Notes under the pieces: generated by a model
Seen by the model: the letters and a program-made list of their open reading frames with translations, nothing else
What the model was told of the DNA's origin: nothing
Databases searched by the model: none
Origin: Raineyella sp964528755
GTDB lineage: Bacteria; Actinomycetota; Actinomycetes; Propionibacteriales; Propionibacteriaceae
DNA length: 25,224 nucleotides
Reading direction: 5' to 3'
Assembly (NCBI GenBank): GCA_964528755.1
Contig: CAZGWN010000059.1
Coordinates: 1 to 25,224 of the forward strand
Part shown: in pieces, positions 7,469-14,508 of the stretch
How positions within the stretch are numbered: the stretch's first letter is position 1
Layout of the letters: the number at the start of each line of letters is the position of its first letter
Position numbers and translations under genes: made by a program

Positions 7469-8995
7469 GTGACTCCACGGATGCCTGTGCACGCCGCCGG
7501 ACTGGCCTCGGTCATCCACGAGTTCGTCGCGGCGCTGGGTGACCACCGGGTGGTGGAGAGGTTCTTCGCGCCCGGCGACCAGACCCTGCTGAGCCGCGAC
7601 GGCTGCATGGTGGTCGGATTCGGGGCCGTGCTGTCGTCGGTCCGCACCGAGCCACTGGCCGCGCCGATCCGCCTCGTCCAGACCCATCTGCGCGAGATCG
7701 GCCCCGACACCTGTGTCGTCACGGCGGCCTTCGCGGGCCCGACCGGCCGCCGCGGCGTGATGACGCTGGTCTGGCAACTCACCGACCGCGGCTGGCGGAT
7801 CGTGTCCGCCCAGGTCGACACCGCCGGCCCGCCGGTCGACCCGGCCGTGTGGCGCGAGGTCGGCACCCCGCTGGAGCCCGCCCTGGGCCGGGGCCCGCTG
7901 GACCGGGTGGGGCTCGCCCTCGCCGACGTGTTCTCCCTTGCCGGTCACCGGATCGGGGTCGGCACGGTGTCCGGACTCGACGCAGGGATCCGCGCCGGTG
8001 TCACCGCCGCCCCGATCACGACCCTGCAGCAGGCCGGCGCCGATGTCGTCGGCATCGCCCGGGTCGACGAGCTGGCCATCGCGTGCGGCGGGGCCAACCC
8101 GCACTCGGGCACCCCACGCAACATCAGGGCGCCCGACCGGTTCCCCGGCGGGGCCATGTCCGGCCCGGTGGCGGCCGTCACCCGTGGTCACGCCGACCTC
8201 GCCGTCGGGACCGACGCCGGCGGTTCCCTGCGGATCCCGGCGAGCTATCAGGGCCTGTACGCACTCACCACCACCCCGGGCGCGGTCGGCATCGACGGAC
8301 TGGTGCCGCTGTGCCCGACCTTCGATGCGCTGGGACTGGCCGCGCGCGACATCGACGTGATCGCCCGCGCGGCGCGGGTCCTCATGCCGGACGCCGGCCG
8401 GCGCACGGTGGACGAGATCGTCGTCCCCGCGGAGCTGGCCGGGCTCGCCGACCCCGACGTCGTCCGCGCCGTCGACCAGGCCGTCGAACGGTGGGACAGC
8501 ACCCGGCTGCCGATCCGCGTCGCCTCCCGGCCCCTGCCCGACCCGGAGTCGTGGGTGCGCCTGTTCCGCACCATTCGCGGGGCCGAACTCGCCGCGGCGG
8601 TCGGGGAGTGGGCCGAGGACCACTGGGACGAGCTGGGGCCGGCGGCCCGGTCGGTGCTGCGACACCCGGCCACGACCGACCAGGTGGCCGCCGCCCGGGC
8701 CGACCTGGTGGCCGCCCGCGCCAGGATCTCCGAACTTGTCGGCGGCGGGGTCCTCGTGCTGCCCACCACCGCCTCCGTCGCCCCGTCCCGCGATCCCGGA
8801 CCCGGGCTCGCCGGGCGGGCCGAGCAACGCACCGCCGGCCTGGTGGGCGCAGCCGGGGTGGGCGGGTTGCCGGTGGTCTCGATTCCCCTGTCGACCCGCC
8901 GCCGGCTGCCGTGCGGAGTGAGCCTCGTCGGGCCGGTCGGCTCGGACCACGCGCTGGTCGACCTCGCGGCGGCCGTGGACCGTACGGGTGGGTGA
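7469..8995 (+). CDS. AtzH-like (DUF3225) domain fused to an amidase-signature domain, probably catalytically impaired
   Basis: Residues 10 to about 118 resemble the small AtzH/HpxZ-type (SnoaL-like fold) domain found beside purine and s-triazine catabolic amidases. Residues about 140-508 are an amidase-signature domain (GADVVGIARVDELA, SGTPRN, GTDAGGSLRIPASYQGLYAL). The usual triad is Lys, cis-Ser, Ser. By alignment from memory, the nucleophile is present as S253, but the position 24 residues earlier is A229 (GGAMSG instead of GGSSSG). The Lys position in the GLALAD segment is A152 (usually VKD). The protein may thus be a scaffold or regulator, or use different chemistry. GTG 7469 follows the deaminase stop by 9 nt, and moaA starts 6 nt after its stop. 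ATG 7481 is an alternative start. Confidence 0.75.
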   Translation: MTPRMPVHAAGLASVIHEFVAALGDHRVVERFFAPGDQTLLSRDGCMVVGFGAVLSSVRTEPLAAPIRLVQTHLREIGPDTCVVTAAFAGPTGRRGVMTLVWQLTDRGWRIVSAQVDTAGPPVDPAVWREVGTPLEPALGRGPLDRVGLALADVFSLAGHRIGVGTVSGLDAGIRAGVTAAPITTLQQAGADVVGIARVDELAIACGGANPHSGTPRNIRAPDRFPGGAMSGPVAAVTRGHADLAVGTDAGGSLRIPASYQGLYALTTTPGAVGIDGLVPLCPTFDALGLAARDIDVIARAARVLMPDAGRRTVDEIVVPAELAGLADPDVVRAVDQAVERWDSTRLPIRVASRPLPDPESWVRLFRTIRGAELAAAVGEWAEDHWDELGPAARSVLRHPATTDQVAAARADLVAARARISELVGGGVLVLPTTASVAPSRDPGPGLAGRAEQRTAGLVGAAGVGGLPVVSIPLSTRRRLPCGVSLVGPVGSDHALVDLAAAVDRTGG

Positions 8996-9001
8996 GGGCG
9001 G

Positions 9002-10018
9002 ATGAAGCTGTTGGCGGACCGGTGGGGCCGGACGGCACGCGACCTGCGCGTGTCGCTGACGGACCGGTGCAACCTGCGCTGCACCTACTGCATGCCCGCG
9101 GAGGGGATGCACTGGATCGAGCGTGACGGCATCCTCACCGACGACGAGGTCGTCCGCCTGGTGCGGATCGGCGTCACCCGGCTCGGGCTGCGCGAGGTGC
9201 GCTTCACGGGGGGAGAACCGCTGCTGCGACGCGGGCTGGAGACCATCGTCGAACGGACCGCACAGTTGCGCACCGACCTGGGCCGGTCACCCGACATCTC
9301 CCTCACCACCAACGGGCTGGGCCTCGACCACCGGGCACGCGCCCTGCGCCAGGCGGGCCTCACCCGGGTGAACATCTCCCTGGACGCGGCGGACCCGGCC
9401 GGGTACGCCCGGATGGCCCGACGCGACCGGTTCCACGATGTCGTCCGCGGCATCGACGCGGCGCTCGCCGAGGGGCTGGCGCCGGTGAAGGTCAACGCGG
9501 TGGCGATCCGGGGCGTCAACGACGTCGGACTGGCCGATCTGCTGGACTTCTGCCTGGAGCGCGGCCTGGAGCTGCGGGTCATCGAGGAGATGCCGCTGGG
9601 CGCGAACGACCAGTGGCGCTCGGGCGACATTCTCGGCGAGCGTGAGATCCTGGACCTGCTGTCCCGGGACCATCGTCTGGAGCCCGCACCCGACCCGGGC
9701 TCGGCGGCGCCGGCGCGCCTGTGGCGGGTATCCGCGTCCGGATCACGTCCCGCCGGCCGGGTCGGCATCATCGCCTCGATGTCCGACCCGTTCTGCAGCA
9801 CCTGCGACCGGACGAGAATCACGGCCGACGGCCAGATGCGTCCGTGTCTGTTCGGGGACCTGGAGATCGACCTGCGGGCGCTCCTGCGCTCGGGGGCCGC
9901 CGACGACGCGATCGTGGCGGCGTGGGCCGGCGGGATGGCTCTCAAACTGCGGGCGCACGGGCGGGACGAGGGCGGTCCCGACCAGCCCGAACGGCACATG
10001 AACGCGATCGGAGGCTGA
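9002..10018 (+). CDS. moaA: GTP 3',8-cyclase MoaA
   Basis: This 338-aa radical SAM enzyme carries out the first step of molybdenum cofactor synthesis, turning GTP into 3',8-cyclo-GTP. The N-terminal CNLRCTYC gives the SAM-binding cluster ligands C23, C27 and C30. The MoaA-specific C-terminal cluster is C265, C268 and C282, in FCSTCDRTRITADGQMRPC. The protein ends in the conserved GG. RFTGGEPLLR and SLTTNGLGL are further family motifs. It starts 6 nt after the amidase-like gene and is followed one base later by moaD, so cofactor synthesis is tied to the deaminase transcript. Confidence 0.96.
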   Translation: MKLLADRWGRTARDLRVSLTDRCNLRCTYCMPAEGMHWIERDGILTDDEVVRLVRIGVTRLGLREVRFTGGEPLLRRGLETIVERTAQLRTDLGRSPDISLTTNGLGLDHRARALRQAGLTRVNISLDAADPAGYARMARRDRFHDVVRGIDAALAEGLAPVKVNAVAIRGVNDVGLADLLDFCLERGLELRVIEEMPLGANDQWRSGDILGEREILDLLSRDHRLEPAPDPGSAAPARLWRVSASGSRPAGRVGIIASMSDPFCSTCDRTRITADGQMRPCLFGDLEIDLRALLRSGAADDAIVAAWAGGMALKLRAHGRDEGGPDQPERHMNAIGG

Positions 10019-10019
10019 C

Positions 10020-10268
10020 GTGTCGGGATCGGTGACCATCCGCTTCTTCGCCGGCGCGGCCCGCGCCGTGGGCACCCGGGAGCGGACCCTCCCGGTGTCC
10101 GGGCCGACGCCGTTGGGAGAGCTGGTCGAGGCCCTGGGGGCGGACGCCGAGGGCCGGCGGGTCCTCGGGCTGTGCAGCTGGCTCGTGGACGCCGTCCGTG
10201 CCGAGCCCGACGCGGTCGTGGTGCCCGGGGCGACCGTCGACGCCCTGCCCCCGTTCGCCGGCGGATGA
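10020..10268 (+). CDS. moaD: Molybdopterin synthase sulfur-carrier subunit MoaD
   Basis: The 82-aa protein has the ubiquitin-like MoaD/ThiS pattern: VTIRFFAGAARAVGT at the N-terminus, VNP-like spacing in the middle and a C-terminal PPFAGG. The terminal glycine is adenylated and thiocarboxylated, then donates sulfur to precursor Z inside the MoaE complex. No moeB/moeZ activating enzyme is visible in the window. The start is a GTG at 10020, one base after the moaA stop. Its partner moaE lies on the opposite strand, with only 11 nt between the stop codons. Confidence 0.9.
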   Translation: MSGSVTIRFFAGAARAVGTRERTLPVSGPTPLGELVEALGADAEGRRVLGLCSWLVDAVRAEPDAVVVPGATVDALPPFAGG

Positions 10269-10279
10269 GGGACGGACGC

Positions 10280-10726
10280 TCACGCGGTCCCCGTCCATTC
10301 GTCGGTGCCGTCGGCGAAGACCTGACGCTTCCACACCGGCAGGCGCTGTTTGACGGTGTCGACCAGCGCGGCGCAGGCGAGGAAGGCCGCGGTGCGGTGC
10401 GGTGCCGCCACGGCGACCGCGAGGGCCGCCTCGCCCACCTGCAGGATCCCGAGGCGATGCTGCACCGCCAGGATCACCTCCGGATGAGACCGGGCCACCT
10501 CGAGCGCCACCTGTGCCAGGACGGCGTCGGCGGTCGGGTGCGCCTCGTACTCGATGGCGGTGACGGCGCGACCGTGGTCGTGGTCGCGGACCATGCCGAC
10601 GAACGACACCACCGCCCCGCAGCGGTCGCTCCCGACGGCGCCGGCCAGGGCGGCCGGGTCCAGCGCCCGGTCCACCACGGCGCTCACCCGCACCCGCCCC
10701 GCGGCGTCCATCCCCTCGTCGCCCAT
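10280..10726 (-). CDS. moaE: Molybdopterin synthase catalytic subunit MoaE
   Basis: The 148-aa protein shows the MoaE landmarks GAVVSFVGMVRDHDHG, AIEYEAHPTAD, VQHRLG, LVDTVKQRLPVWKRQ and a C-terminal DGTDEW. The Lys residues in VKQRLPVWKR belong to the active site that holds the MoaD C-terminus. It catalyses dithiolene formation on precursor Z. It is inverted relative to moaD and moaC, its functional neighbours. The start at 10726 has GGAAGGG about 9 nt upstream; an in-frame ATG at 10711 is possible. Confidence 0.94.
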   Translation of the reverse strand: MGDEGMDAAGRVRVSAVVDRALDPAALAGAVGSDRCGAVVSFVGMVRDHDHGRAVTAIEYEAHPTADAVLAQVALEVARSHPEVILAVQHRLGILQVGEAALAVAVAAPHRTAAFLACAALVDTVKQRLPVWKRQVFADGTDEWTGTA

Positions 10727-10758
10727 GATCGTCGACCCTTCCGATTCGTCCCGTCCCG

Positions 10759-10768
10759 ACAGTACTGT
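10759..10768. promoter_or_regulatory. Symmetric bidirectional -10 element between moaE and moaC
   Basis: ACAGTACTGT is a perfect 10-bp palindrome, so each strand reads a TACTGT -10-like hexamer. On the plus strand a weak TTCCGA lies 18 bp upstream. The predicted starts leave about 25-35 nt leaders for moaE and moaC, each with a Shine-Dalgarno box. A repressor site is the alternative reading. Confidence 0.4.
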
Positions 10769-10809
10769 TGGACCGCCCGCCCACCCGGCGCGGACGCAGG
10801 AGGAGAGAC

Positions 10810-11307
10810 ATGTCCGACCCCACCCCGGCCCTCACCCATCTGGACGCCCGGGGGGAGGCACGGATGGTCGACGTCAGCGGAAAGACCGAGACCCTGCGCG
10901 AGGCGCAGGCCCGCGCCTTCGTGTCCTGCTCTGAACCGATCATGCGCGCCCTCACCGACCGTACGGTGCCGAAGGGCGACGCGCTGGCCGTCGCCCGCAT
11001 CGCGGGGATCCAGGCGGCCAAACGAACGCCGGAGCTGTTGCCGCTGGCCCACCCGATCCGGGTGGATGCGGTCCAGGTCCACCTGAGCCCGGTCGACGGC
11101 GGGGTGGAGATCACCTCGACCGTACGGGCACGGGACCGCACGGGCGTGGAGATGGAGGCCCTCACCGCGGCGGCGGTCGCCGGGCTCGCCCTGGTCGACA
11201 TGGTGAAGGGGGTCGACCGCGGGGTTGCGCTGGAGCGCTGTGTGATCACCCGGAAGTCGGGCGGTCGGTCCGGGACCTGGACCCGCCCCGGGGAGGCGCC
11301 GGCGTGA
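10810..11307 (+). CDS. moaC: Cyclic pyranopterin monophosphate synthase MoaC
   Basis: The 165-aa protein converts the MoaA product into cyclic pyranopterin monophosphate. Family segments are MVDVSGKTETLREA near the start, GDALAVARIAGIQAAKRTPELLPLAHP in two conserved pieces, EMEALTAAAVAGLALVDMVK and a C-terminal KSGGRSG. The ATG at 10810 is chosen because MoaC homology begins immediately and an AGGAGGAGAG ribosome site precedes it. Its stop overlaps the moeA GTG start in GTGA, showing translational coupling. Confidence 0.95.
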   Translation: MSDPTPALTHLDARGEARMVDVSGKTETLREAQARAFVSCSEPIMRALTDRTVPKGDALAVARIAGIQAAKRTPELLPLAHPIRVDAVQVHLSPVDGGVEITSTVRARDRTGVEMEALTAAAVAGLALVDMVKGVDRGVALERCVITRKSGGRSGTWTRPGEAPA

Positions 11308-12539
11308 GCATGCTCACGCCCGAGCAGTACCTGGACCGGCTGCGGGCCGACCTCGCCCCGGCGCTCCTGCCCGCCGAGACCCTGGCGCCGGCGGAGGCGG
11401 TGGGCCGGGTGCTGGCGGCCGACGTCGCCGCAGCACTGCCGGTCCCGCCGTTCACGAACGCGACGATGGATGGCTTCGCCGTCCGTGCCGCCGACCTGGC
11501 CGGCGCGGGGCCGTGGACGGTGCCGGTCACGGGCGACCTGGCCGCCGGAGACGTCGCGGCGTCTGCCGGGCCCGGTCGGGCGGTCCGGGTGATGACCGGG
11601 GCGCCGCTCCCGGCGGGTGCCGATGCGGTGGTCCGGGTCGAGGACACGGATGCGCGCCACGACGCCGCCCGGGCACCGGCGGCGGTGACGATCCGCGTGC
11701 CCGCCACCCCGGGGATGAACGTCCGACGCCGGGGAGAGGACACCGCCGCGGGCACGACCGTCATGCATGCGGGGGAGCGGGTCGACGCCCTGACGCCCGC
11801 GTCGCTCGCCGCGGTCGGCGTGGCCCGGGTGCCGGTGCGGCGTCGGCCGAGACTGGCCGTCGTCTCGACCGGCGCGGAGCTGGTGGGGGTCGGTGAGGCG
11901 GTGGGGCCGGCCCGGGTGCCCGACTCGGATGCCCTGATCGTGGAGGCGCTGGCACGGGCTGCCGGGGCCGAGGTCGGGTCCGCTGCGCGGGTCGGTGACG
12001 AGCCCCGCGACCTGCTCGACGCCCTCGTCCGGGCTGCGGCCGGCGCCGATCTGGTCGTCACCACCGGGGGCATCTCGATGGGCGCCCGCGACGTCGTCAG
12101 GCAGGTCGGTGCGGACCACGGCTTCGGCTTCGCCACGGTCGCCATGCGACCGGGCAAACCCCAGGGGTACGGAGCGGTCGAGGTCGGGGGACGTCGGGTC
12201 GGGGTGCTCGCCCTGCCCGGGAATCCGGTCGCCGTGGCCGTGTCGTTCACCGTCTTCGGCGTTCCGCTGCTGCGCGACATGTTCGGTGAGGAGGCCCCGC
12301 AACCGTGCTGGGCGCTGGCCGGAACCGGGTGGCGCTCGCCCGCCGGCCGTCGCGAGTACCTCCCCGGTGCTCTACGCCTCACCGCGTCCGGAGCCACCGT
12401 GACCCCGATCCATCCGCTGGGCTCGGCCTCCCATCTGGTGGCCTCGCTGCACCGGGCCGACGTCCTCGCCGTGGTGCCCGCCGGGACCGACGAGGTCCGG
12501 CCGGGCGACCTGCTGGAGGTCCTGCCGCTGCCTCAGTGA
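11304..12539 (+). CDS. moeA: Molybdopterin molybdotransferase MoeA
   Basis: The 411-aa protein inserts molybdate into adenylylated molybdopterin. Conserved elements run in order: TNATMDGFAVRAAD, VMTGAPLPAGADAVVRVEDT, GMNVRRRGED, VSTGAELV, VTTGGISMGARDVV, MRPGKPQGYG and LPGNPVAVAVSFTVFG. They cover the MoeA_N, MoCF_biosynth and MoeA_C domains. The GTG at 11304 overlaps the moaC stop; an ATG two codons later is also possible. Its 3' end overlaps convergent mogA by 7 bp. Confidence 0.95.
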   Translation: MSMLTPEQYLDRLRADLAPALLPAETLAPAEAVGRVLAADVAAALPVPPFTNATMDGFAVRAADLAGAGPWTVPVTGDLAAGDVAASAGPGRAVRVMTGAPLPAGADAVVRVEDTDARHDAARAPAAVTIRVPATPGMNVRRRGEDTAAGTTVMHAGERVDALTPASLAAVGVARVPVRRRPRLAVVSTGAELVGVGEAVGPARVPDSDALIVEALARAAGAEVGSAARVGDEPRDLLDALVRAAAGADLVVTTGGISMGARDVVRQVGADHGFGFATVAMRPGKPQGYGAVEVGGRRVGVLALPGNPVAVAVSFTVFGVPLLRDMFGEEAPQPCWALAGTGWRSPAGRREYLPGALRLTASGATVTPIHPLGSASHLVASLHRADVLAVVPAGTDEVRPGDLLEVLPLPQ

Positions 12540-13024
12540 TCCCCGCCGGCGAGCTGGTCCACGGCGTGGGTCAGGATCGGCAGCAGCACGGCGACGGCAT
12601 CGCGGACTCCGCCGGGGGAGCCCGGCGTGTTCACCACGAGGACCCGTCGCGTGCCGGAGGAGATGATGCCCGCCCGCCCGCGCGACAGCACGGCCGAGGC
12701 CACGCCACCGGCCACGCCGCGGGAGCGGATCGCCTCCGCCAACCCCGGCGCCTCGGTGAACCCCTCCAGGGCATCCATCGCCTCAGGCGTCACGTCGCGC
12801 GGTCCCAGACCGGTTCCCCCCGTGGTGAGCACCACGTCCGCCCGCGCGGCCGCCACCCGCACGGCGACGGCGATGGCCGCGATGTCGTCGGGCACCACCG
12901 CGGCGGCCTCGGCCCGGCACCCGCCGCGGACGAGCAGGCGTACGGCCTCGGGCCCCGACCGGTCCTCCCGCTCACCGCGGTGGGAACGATCGGAGATCGT
13001 GATGACGGCAACACGAGGGGCCAC
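12533..13024 (-). CDS. mog: Molybdopterin adenylyltransferase (MogA/MoaB type)
   Basis: The 163-aa protein begins VAPRVAVITISDRS and contains LTTGGTGLGPRDVTPEA and VNTPGSPGGVRDAV, the molybdopterin-binding motifs of stand-alone MogA/MoaB proteins. It adenylates molybdopterin before MoeA inserts molybdenum. The start is a GTG at 13024, chosen because the conserved beta strand begins there and the length matches the family; the frame is open upstream but unconserved. It lies on the opposite strand to moeA with overlapping ends, and is divergent from the small membrane protein gene at 13145. Confidence 0.9.
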   Translation of the reverse strand: MAPRVAVITISDRSHRGEREDRSGPEAVRLLVRGGCRAEAAAVVPDDIAAIAVAVRVAAARADVVLTTGGTGLGPRDVTPEAMDALEGFTEAPGLAEAIRSRGVAGGVASAVLSRGRAGIISSGTRRVLVVNTPGSPGGVRDAVAVLLPILTHAVDQLAGGDH

Positions 13025-13088
13025 GGGCCCAGCCTTCCACGCCCGGGTGCTCCCGCCAACCCACCCAAACACAAGGGATACTTGGCTG

Positions 13089-13117
13089 TTGGCAAAGCGG
13101 AGCTTATAGGCTAGATT
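13089..13117 (+). promoter_or_regulatory. Sigma70-type promoter of the small membrane protein / YeiH unit
   Basis: TTGGCA (13089-13094) and TAGATT (13112-13117) are separated by exactly 17 bp, and lie about 28 nt upstream of a GAGGAGAT ribosome site and the ATG at 13145. This short region is distinctly more A/T-rich than its surroundings. Confidence 0.55.
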
Positions 13118-13144
13118 GCAGCTAGGCATAGTGAGGAGATCAAC

Positions 13145-13288
13145 ATGGCAGGGGACATTCGTCCGGAGGACCCACCGACACAGGCGGGCAAGTTCTCCGT
13201 GAATGAGGACTGGTTGGCCACCGCGGTCGGCCTGGTCCTCTTGGCATTGGTGCTGGTCGGCGCCATCCCGGTGGGGGTGATCCCGTGA
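13145..13288 (+). CDS. Small single-span membrane protein (47 aa) coupled to the YeiH-family gene
   Basis: I do not recognise a named family. The 47-aa product has a polar, acidic N-terminus (MAGDIRPEDPPTQ), then NEDWLATAVGL leading into a hydrophobic stretch of about 20 residues rich in Leu/Val/Ala/Gly, and a short IPVGVIP end. It reads as one transmembrane helix. It is supported as real by a strong GAGGAGAT ribosome site, an upstream promoter and a GTGA overlap with the transporter start at 13285. It is probably a partner, assembly factor or regulatory subunit of that transporter. Confidence 0.75.
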   Translation: MAGDIRPEDPPTQAGKFSVNEDWLATAVGLVLLALVLVGAIPVGVIP

Positions 13289-14418
13289 GCAGCGAGGCGC
13301 CGAGTCGGGCGGAGATCGACTCGGGTGAAGCGCCGGCACCGCCGTCGTGGCCGTGGATCGTCCTGGGCGCCGTCGTGGTGCTGGGTCTGGCGGCCCTGAC
13401 GCAGTTCCTGGTGACGTGGGTGCCGGAGGTGACGGCGGGCACCGGCTTCGGGCAGGTCGCGGACTCCATCGAGTTCCCGGTGTACGCGATCATCCTCGGC
13501 TTCCTCGGCAACGTGATCCTGTCCGCCCTCAGGATCCGCCGCCGGCTCGCCCCGGCGTTCCGGACCGAGTTCTTCATCAAGACCGGCGTGGTGCTGCTGG
13601 GAGCATCGATCAACATCGCCGTCATCGTCCGGGCAGCCCTGCCGTCCATCGCGCAGGCCGTCCTGATGATCTCCGGGGTGTTCTTCTTCACCTGGTGGCT
13701 CGCCGGCCTGCTGCACCTGGACGACAAGCTGCGGGCGCTGCTCGCCAGCGCCCTGTCCATCTGCGGGGTGTCCGCGGCGATCGCGGCCGGCGGGGCGGTG
13801 AAGGCCAAGAAGGAACAGCTGGCGTACGTCGCCAGCCTGGTCATCATCTTCGCCGTGCCGGCGATCTTCCTGCTGCCGTGGTTGTCGGGGATCCTGGGGC
13901 TGTCGCCCGCGGTGACCGGCGCGTGGATCGGTGGCAACATCGACACCACGGCGGCGGTGAGTGCCGCCGGCGCTATCGCCGGCGAGGAACCGCTGCAGAT
14001 CGCCACCATCGTCAAGGTCACCCAGAACGCGCTGATGGGTGTGGTCGCGGTGCTGCTGTCGCTCTACTTCACCTTCCGGGTCGAGCGGTCCACCGGGGGG
14101 GAGCGGCCGGGCTGGGGCACGGTGTGGGAGCGTTTCCCGAAGTTCGTCCTGGGGTTCATCGCGGCCTCGATCATCGCCACCATCTTCCTGTCGGCGGCCG
14201 CCGATCCGGACGGGGCCAAGGCTGCGATCGGGGTGGTGAACAACCTGCGGACCTGGTTCCTGGTGCTGGCCTTCGTCAGCATCGGCCTGGAGTTCCAGGC
14301 CTCGTCGGTGCGGGAGGCAGGCTGGCAGCCGGTCGTCGTCTTCGCCGGCGCCACGGTGTTCAACCTCGTGCTGGGCCTGATCCTGGCAAGCCTGCTGTTC
14401 GGCAACTTCCAGGTCTGA
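13285..14418 (+). CDS. YeiH-family (Cons_hypoth698) putative membrane exporter
   Basis: The 377-aa polytopic membrane protein has about ten hydrophobic segments after a Pro/Glu-rich cytosolic start. Family signatures are TEFFIKTGVVLLGASI, LSICGVSAAIAAG, GAWIGGNIDTTAAVSAAG and ATIVKVTQNALMG. The family is annotated as putative sulfate or sulfur-compound exporters, but substrate evidence is thin. The GTG start at 13285 overlaps the stop of the 47-aa gene. The GNIDTTAAVSAAG segment differs from the NDTSQVVAAG-like form that I recall from E. coli-type YeiH, suggesting a separate actinobacterial branch. A hairpin follows the stop. Confidence 0.85.
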   Translation: MSSEAPSRAEIDSGEAPAPPSWPWIVLGAVVVLGLAALTQFLVTWVPEVTAGTGFGQVADSIEFPVYAIILGFLGNVILSALRIRRRLAPAFRTEFFIKTGVVLLGASINIAVIVRAALPSIAQAVLMISGVFFFTWWLAGLLHLDDKLRALLASALSICGVSAAIAAGGAVKAKKEQLAYVASLVIIFAVPAIFLLPWLSGILGLSPAVTGAWIGGNIDTTAAVSAAGAIAGEEPLQIATIVKVTQNALMGVVAVLLSLYFTFRVERSTGGERPGWGTVWERFPKFVLGFIAASIIATIFLSAAADPDGAKAAIGVVNNLRTWFLVLAFVSIGLEFQASSVREAGWQPVVVFAGATVFNLVLGLILASLLFGNFQV

Positions 14419-14430
14419 CACACACTCACC

Positions 14431-14481
14431 GCCCGGGTTGTCCGTGACGTCCCTGTGATGGGGCACAAGGACAGCCCGGGC
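14431..14481. terminator. Hairpin terminator after the YeiH-family gene
   Basis: Positions 14431-14443 pair with 14469-14481 over 13 bp, with one G-T wobble, around a 25-nt loop that contains a smaller CCC/GGG pairing. There is no T-tract. The right arm reaches into the upstream part of the dxs promoter. Confidence 0.65.
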
Positions 14482-14495
14482 TGGGTGCGCGGGCC

Positions 14496-14508
14496 TAGAC
14501 TGAACACC
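14496..14508 (+). promoter_or_regulatory. Leaderless-type -10 box of dxs
   Basis: TAGACT at 14496-14501 is followed by GAACACC and then the ATG at 14509, and no Shine-Dalgarno sequence is present. The string resembles the deaminase start region (TAGGGT-GAACAC-ATG). No -35 box is visible; that region is occupied by the terminator arm. Confidence 0.5.

Noticed and set aside
5333..9112. Very long open minus-strand frame opposite the deaminase-moaA operon
   Set aside because: It is an antisense shadow caused by high G+C content. It is Gly/Arg/Pro/His-rich with no domain, while the plus strand carries clear enzymes.
13081..13096. LysR-type T-N11-A box in front of the YeiH unit
   Set aside because: TTGGCTGTTGGCAA lacks proper dyad symmetry, and no LysR gene is in the window; the same bases are better explained as the -35 region.
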